A DNA stretch of 64,000 bases from Bradyrhizobium sp. ARR65 (GTDB lineage Bacteria; Pseudomonadota; Alphaproteobacteria; Rhizobiales; Xanthobacteraceae): NCBI RefSeq assembly GCF_000472385.1, contig NZ_AWZU01000030.1, positions 1 to 64,000 on the forward strand, read 5' to 3'. Positions within the stretch are counted from its first letter, which is position 1. Each line of letters begins with the position of its first letter. The translations under genes were made by a program, and so were the position numbers. Shown piece after piece: positions 60,205 to 64,000 of this stretch. The notes beneath the pieces are model-generated. The model made no database searches and was not told the DNA's origin. It saw only the letters and a program-made list of their open reading frames with translations.

Positions 60205-61133
60205 GCCTGGCGGTGGGCGCGCGCACGCAGCCGCAACCAGTGTTTGATGAAGATGTTGGACAGGATGTTCGTGATGAGCCAAAGGATCATCAACAATGCG
60301 GCCGAACGGCCGACGTTGGTGTATTGGAAGAACTCCAGATAGGACTGCACCTGAAACACCATCAAGCGGTCCCCGGGGCCGCCTTGCGTCATGGCGTAGA
60401 TGATGTCGAACTGCTGGATCGAGTCGAGCAGGCGGAACAACGAGGCCGTGATGATGTACGGGGCCAGCATCGGCAGAGTGATCCGGAAGAACACGAAGCT
60501 CGCAGGCACGCCATCGAGCGCGGCCGCCTCGAACGGCTGGCGCGGCAATGACCGCAGTCCTGCCAGCAGCAGGATCATGATGAACGGTGTGTAGACCCAG
60601 ATGTCGACCAGCACGACCGTAAACAGCGCGGTCGAGGGATCCGACGCCCATTTGAAATCGGTGATACCGAACAGGCCGACCAGATAGGACAGGATGCCGA
60701 ATCCCGGATTGGTCATGAGCTTCCACATCAAGGCAGCAATTGCCGGCGCGGTCATCAGCGGCAGCAGCAGTATGATGGAAACGGCATTGTGGAAGCGGGT
60801 CGGCCGTCGCAGCAGAAGTGCGATGGCAAGCCCGAGCAAAAGTTCGAGTGCAACGGTGAGCGCGGTATAGACGAGCGAGATGCGAAGCGTATTCCAGAAG
60901 GCGGGGTCGGACAGAAAATCGATGTAATTGTCGAGGCCGACGAAGCCCCGCAAATACGGCAGGTTCAGCCGGTAGCGCTGCAGCGAGTAGACCGCGGCGG
61001 TCACGAACGGGACCAGAATCGCCACGCAGACCAGCAAGGCGGGCAGGCTCAGCACATAGGGCAGAATACGGCCCCGCGGCTTCGCGGTGCGTCCGGTCAA
61101 TACGTTCGTCTGAAGAAGCTGGAGCATGCTCAT
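60201..61133 (-). CDS. Polyol ABC transporter permease (MalF type)
   Basis: A 310-aa membrane protein with six helices; it begins ILPYVLSLPALLVCVAILVP and continues with FVGLDNYIDFLSDPAFWNTL. The EAA loop is QPFEAAALDGVPASFVFFRI. It forms the channel with the overlapping MalG-type gene. It starts 107 bp after the solute-binding protein stop. Confidence 0.92.
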   Translation of the reverse strand: MSMLQLLQTNVLTGRTAKPRGRILPYVLSLPALLVCVAILVPFVTAAVYSLQRYRLNLPYLRGFVGLDNYIDFLSDPAFWNTLRISLVYTALTVALELLLGLAIALLLRRPTRFHNAVSIILLLPLMTAPAIAALMWKLMTNPGFGILSYLVGLFGITDFKWASDPSTALFTVVLVDIWVYTPFIMILLLAGLRSLPRQPFEAAALDGVPASFVFFRITLPMLAPYIITASLFRLLDSIQQFDIIYAMTQGGPGDRLMVFQVQSYLEFFQYTNVGRSAALLMILWLITNILSNIFIKHWLRLRARAHRQA

Positions 61134-61239
61134 GGTAACAACCGATCGAAGCTTAGCTGTCGCGACGCCGGCCCGGACGCTGCTGTTATCCGGGCCGACG
61201 GCCTGTCATGGTGCGGAGGAACCCGCACCACGGGCTGCA

Positions 61240-62679
61240 TCACCCGAGGCCGGCTTGCTTCAGCTGACGGTTGATGCTTTCGGCGAGTTTGTCGAGCCCT
61301 TCGTCGACGCTGACTTCCTTCGCGACCATCTTTTGCAGCGATGCGGCCCATTCGGTGGTCAGATCGAAGAACAGAGGTTGAGCCGTGAAATAGATCTTCG
61401 CGCCCGGTGAAGAGATATCGTATTGCTCGAGATAGCCGGGATAGGACTTGGCGATCCTGTCGCGGAAATCACTGTCCTTCCACACGGAGGTGCGCACCGG
61501 GTTGACGAAGTCCATCTTGCGTGCGCCGAACAGATCGTGCTCGGTCGATGCGGCCCATTGCATGAAGAGCCAGGCCGCGTCCTTCTGCTTGGAGAAACTC
61601 GACATTGCGAGCGACCAGATCCAGACATTGGGCGTCGGCGCTTTCGCCGCCGGATTGGCCGCAAATGGCGCGTAACCCAAATGTCCCCTCTCCTTGTTCT
61701 CGCCGCCGTTCATGAAATAGCCGAGGATGTCGGCATCGAAAATCATGCCGGAGGCGCCGGCGCCGAGATCGGTGCCGACCTGGTACCAGGTGTAGGTCGA
61801 CCAGTTCTTGGGGCCGGACTGCTGAATCATCCTGACCCACTTTTCATGGAAGTCTTTCGATGCCTTGGTATTCATGGCGGCTTTCAGCTTGCCGCCCTCC
61901 ATCACAAAATCCCTCTGGCCGAAATTCGAATAGGCCGACAGGAAACCGGGATGGATCGTGGCCCAGGAGCGCGAGCCGCGGACGCCGATCCCGTAAGGCC
62001 CGCCTGCATCCTTGGTGATCTTGGCCGCGACCTCGATCATGTCATCCATGTTCTTCGGCGGCTTCACGCCGACCTTGTCGAAGATGGCGCGATTGTAGGT
62101 CACGTTGTTGAGCTCAAAGCCCCACGGAATACACCACTGCTTGGCATTGCCCGAACCCAGCTCGGAACCAGCTTTACCGTCCCATGCCGTCGACGCGCGC
62201 AGGTTCGGCAGCACATCCTCCCAATTGAAAGCCGGATTGGTCTTTGCGGGGTCCTTGATGTAGTGATTGAGATCCTCGATCCAGCCGGCCGGACCGTAGG
62301 TCCAGGTCATGTACGCCCCGGTCATGAAGGCATCGTACTGGTCCGACTTCGAGGACAGAGCGGCCGTCACCTTGTCGAAATAGACGTCTTCGGGGAAGAT
62401 GTCATAGGTGACGTTCATCCCGGTCAGGGTCTTGAACGCATCGAGGTCTGCAATCATCGCATCGACATAGGGATGCTTGTTCAAGAGCAGCTTGATGCTC
62501 TTGCCGCTGTAGACCTTCCAATTGAAATCCGCAGCCATCGCCTGCGAGACCGCGGAGACGAATGCGGCCTTTGCGGCGGCACCCGCAATACCTAGCTTGG
62601 CCGCGCCATCGAGCAGATCGCGGCGGCTGATGCGTTTGGCGGTGTAGGATTCGAACAGATTCTTTTCACGATCGTACAT
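61240..62679 (-). CDS. Polyol ABC transporter solute-binding protein, Tat-type signal
   Basis: A 479-aa periplasmic binding protein. The twin-arginine signal is in KRISRRDLLDGAAKLGIAGA, and the mature part has VYSGKSIKLLLNKHPYVDAM, NVTYDIFPEDVYFDKVTAAL and YDAFMTGAYMTWTYGPAGWI. It fits the family 1 group that serves glycerol and polyol importers in rhizobia. It lies directly (22 bp) after the SorC regulator and is therefore under its control. Confidence 0.92.
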   Translation of the reverse strand: MYDREKNLFESYTAKRISRRDLLDGAAKLGIAGAAAKAAFVSAVSQAMAADFNWKVYSGKSIKLLLNKHPYVDAMIADLDAFKTLTGMNVTYDIFPEDVYFDKVTAALSSKSDQYDAFMTGAYMTWTYGPAGWIEDLNHYIKDPAKTNPAFNWEDVLPNLRASTAWDGKAGSELGSGNAKQWCIPWGFELNNVTYNRAIFDKVGVKPPKNMDDMIEVAAKITKDAGGPYGIGVRGSRSWATIHPGFLSAYSNFGQRDFVMEGGKLKAAMNTKASKDFHEKWVRMIQQSGPKNWSTYTWYQVGTDLGAGASGMIFDADILGYFMNGGENKERGHLGYAPFAANPAAKAPTPNVWIWSLAMSSFSKQKDAAWLFMQWAASTEHDLFGARKMDFVNPVRTSVWKDSDFRDRIAKSYPGYLEQYDISSPGAKIYFTAQPLFFDLTTEWAASLQKMVAKEVSVDEGLDKLAESINRQLKQAGLG

Positions 62680-62701
62680 TCAGTCCTCCCTGCTTATGCG
62701 T

Positions 62702-63712
62702 CTACCTGCCCTTCCGGCTTCTTGCTCTGCCGGATGTCGTCTCCGGCTTTTGCGCAACGAGCGCCTGCGCGGTCGCTTCGTCGATAATAAGTCCGTGCAG
62801 CATGCTGCTACGCAGCACGGCACGCAGTGCTGTCACCTTGGCCAGCCCGCCGGCAATCGCGACAATGCGATGCTTCTTCAGATCGGCCGCGCTCATCGAA
62901 GTGGCGCGAGCCGACAGGTCGATGTCCAGCATGCGGCCGTCCTCGCTGAAGAAATGCCCAAGCAGGTCGGCGCAGGCGCCTACCCGCTTCAAATCGACCA
63001 CCTCGTCGGGCTTGATCATGCCGCTCGACACCAGAAAGCCGTCGCGGCTGATCTGACCGATCCCGACGAACAGCAGCGAGGCCTTGCGCGCCAGCGCGAA
63101 CACTTCGGCGATGCCGTATTGCTGCATGAGGACTGCGCGGTCGGCGACCGAATTCGCAAACACCGGAACCGGCAGCAGATAGGCTTCGGCGCCGGTCCGC
63201 TCGGCCAGCCGATGGATCACATCGAATGGATTGGCAGCAAACTTTCGCGTCAATCCGCCGAGCAGCGAGACGAATTGCACGTCGCGCGCCGGCGTCTGCG
63301 GCAACTGCTCCACCACGGCAGCGAGCGTGCGGCCGTGGCCGACGCCGATAACCTTGTCCTCGCCGCGCTCGAGGATCTGGCGCAGAAAGCTCGCGCCCTC
63401 GAGCGCCAGGGCCTTCAGCGGCAGCTCACCCTCGCCGAGATCAGGCGCAACGCGGCAGAAGGCCAGGCCATAGCGCTGCGCCAGCGTATTCTCCAGAGCG
63501 ACGCATTCAGCCACCGGACCTTCGACGAAGACGCGGATCATGCCTTCGCGGCTTGCGCGCGCGATCAAGCGGTGCGCCTTGGTGCTCTGAATATTCAGCC
63601 GGTCCGCGACTTCCGACTGCGTCAGCCCGGCCGCGAAATAGAGCCAGGCCGCCCGCGTCGCAAGCGACGCTTCGCCATCGATCATCGGCAGCCTGTCGGA
63701 AGGTGCAGCCAT
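62702..63712 (-). CDS. SorC/DeoR-type sugar-binding regulator, EryD-like
   Basis: A 336-aa regulator. The helix-turn-helix GLTQSEVADRLNIQSTKAHR leads to LIARASREGMIRVFVEGPVA, followed by the SorC sugar-phosphate-binding domain with DKVIGVGHGRTLAAVVEQLP, VQFVSLLGGLTRKFAANPFD and VFALARKASLLFVGIGQISR. The layout matches EryD, the repressor of the erythritol locus. It heads the polyol operon. An inverted repeat CTGCAA/TTGCAG lies upstream. A phosphorylated intermediate made by the EryA-like kinase is the likely inducer. Confidence 0.88.
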   Translation of the reverse strand: MAAPSDRLPMIDGEASLATRAAWLYFAAGLTQSEVADRLNIQSTKAHRLIARASREGMIRVFVEGPVAECVALENTLAQRYGLAFCRVAPDLGEGELPLKALALEGASFLRQILERGEDKVIGVGHGRTLAAVVEQLPQTPARDVQFVSLLGGLTRKFAANPFDVIHRLAERTGAEAYLLPVPVFANSVADRAVLMQQYGIAEVFALARKASLLFVGIGQISRDGFLVSSGMIKPDEVVDLKRVGACADLLGHFFSEDGRMLDIDLSARATSMSAADLKKHRIVAIAGGLAKVTALRAVLRSSMLHGLIIDEATAQALVAQKPETTSGRARSRKGR

Positions 63713-63747
63713 GCTCGAAAAAGCCCGCTTGCAAATTTCTTCACCTG

Positions 63748-63763
63748 CTGCAAAAAATTGCAG
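63748..63763. promoter_or_regulatory. CTGCAA-N4-TTGCAG repeat, candidate operator of the polyol operon
   Basis: A perfect 6-bp inverted repeat with a 4-bp A/T spacer, 36 bp upstream of the SorC start at 63712. A further TTGCAAA half site lies at 63729-63735. It is the only symmetrical element in the upstream gap and the natural candidate for SorC binding. Downstream of 63763 to 63935 nothing else is clear. Confidence 0.55.
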
Positions 63764-63935
63764 AGGCAGTCGGGGTCGTCAAGCCCTTCTTCATGCTGCA
63801 GCGCAATTGTGCCGCAAGCTCTTGATTGGCGTCCGGTGACGTCGGAGCGGTGGCAATCCATGCGAGGCTCGTGGCGCGCGCCAGTTCGGCGCTGCGTTCT
63901 GGTCCGCCATGACCCCTCTTCTCAACCTCGGATGA

Positions 63936-64000
63936 CTAGACGATACCGCCGCCACCGGCCGCAACGGCGGGGCGCTCGGAGGCGACCTTGCGGCGATAGC
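63936..64000 (-). CDS. Possible C-terminus of a gene continuing beyond the window
   Basis: On the minus strand the frame from 64000 to a TAG at 63936 reads YRRKVASERPAVAAGGGGIV. It is open to the window edge and its Gly-rich end could be a real C-terminus. It is too short to assign a family, and other frames remain possible. Confidence 0.3.
   Translation of the reverse strand, partial: YRRKVASERPAVAAGGGGIV

Overview
The window looks like chromosomal DNA of an alphaproteobacterium of the order Hyphomicrobiales, most likely Bradyrhizobium or a close relative. The reasons are GC-rich coding with strong G/C third positions, many ABC/TonB/IclR/SorC-type catabolic loci, an EryA/EryD-like polyol locus, Irr-box-like iron sites (TTTGAAATCGTTCTAAA type), and hairpin-rich intergenic repeats of the kind I remember from Bradyrhizobium. 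This placement rests on motif and protein recognition, not on a database search. I saw no phage, transposase, CRISPR array or rRNA. There is one tRNA (Gln, CTG anticodon).

Layout. 1-450 is a non-coding, multi-hairpin element. 627-5093 holds a small hypothetical gene, a parDE toxin-antitoxin pair with a perfect operator palindrome, a Cache-HAMP chemoreceptor, and a MarR regulator divergent from a DUF2000 gene. 5169-20007 is a sugar-acid catabolic locus. On the minus strand it has an ABC importer (ATPase, solute-binding protein, two permeases), a DenD-like dehydrogenase, a PfkB sugar kinase, a KDPG-type aldolase, a thiolase and a DUF5107 protein. On the plus strand it has a LacI regulator, an IlvD/Edd dehydratase and two SDR dehydrogenases. 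A TGGTAGCGCT operator-like motif lies in front of the LacI gene and the dehydratase, which ties both arms into one regulon. The likely logic is import, oxidation, dehydration to a 2-keto-3-deoxy acid, phosphorylation and aldol cleavage.

20008-23116 has a DMT exporter divergent from a LysR regulator, a site-2 protease and a small membrane-anchored protein. 23171-34107 is a metal-acquisition region: exbB-exbD-tonB, a DUF2946 protein and an OprC/NosA-type copper TonB receptor with a CPNEM motif, a Fiu-like siderophore receptor paired with a PKHD hydroxylase, a 79-aa unknown protein and an MFS exporter. Irr-box-like sites sit at exbB, upstream of the siderophore receptor (three in tandem) and upstream of the small gene. 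34583-39503 is a MarR-controlled RND efflux pair. 39556-44224 is a complete branched-chain amino-acid (Liv) ABC operon, followed by tRNA-Gln. 44983-49545 is the glyoxylate-to-glycerate route (gcl, hyi, glxR) with an IclR regulator. 49783-52087 holds a CBS protein, a ketopantoate-reductase-like enzyme and an FAH-family enzyme.

52209-63712 is a single minus-strand operon of ten genes. In transcription order these are a SorC/EryD-like regulator, a solute-binding protein, two permeases, two non-identical ATPases, an EryA-like FGGY kinase, a 2-hydroxyacid dehydrogenase, a class II aldolase and a GlpD-like dehydrogenase. It resembles glycerol/erythritol loci but lacks eryC, eryH and eryI nearby and carries a different downstream enzyme set. 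The two ATPases have complementary departures from consensus catalytic motifs. I regard this operon and the Irr-box-like array as the most interesting parts of the window. The last 65 bases probably hold the C-terminus of another minus-strand gene.
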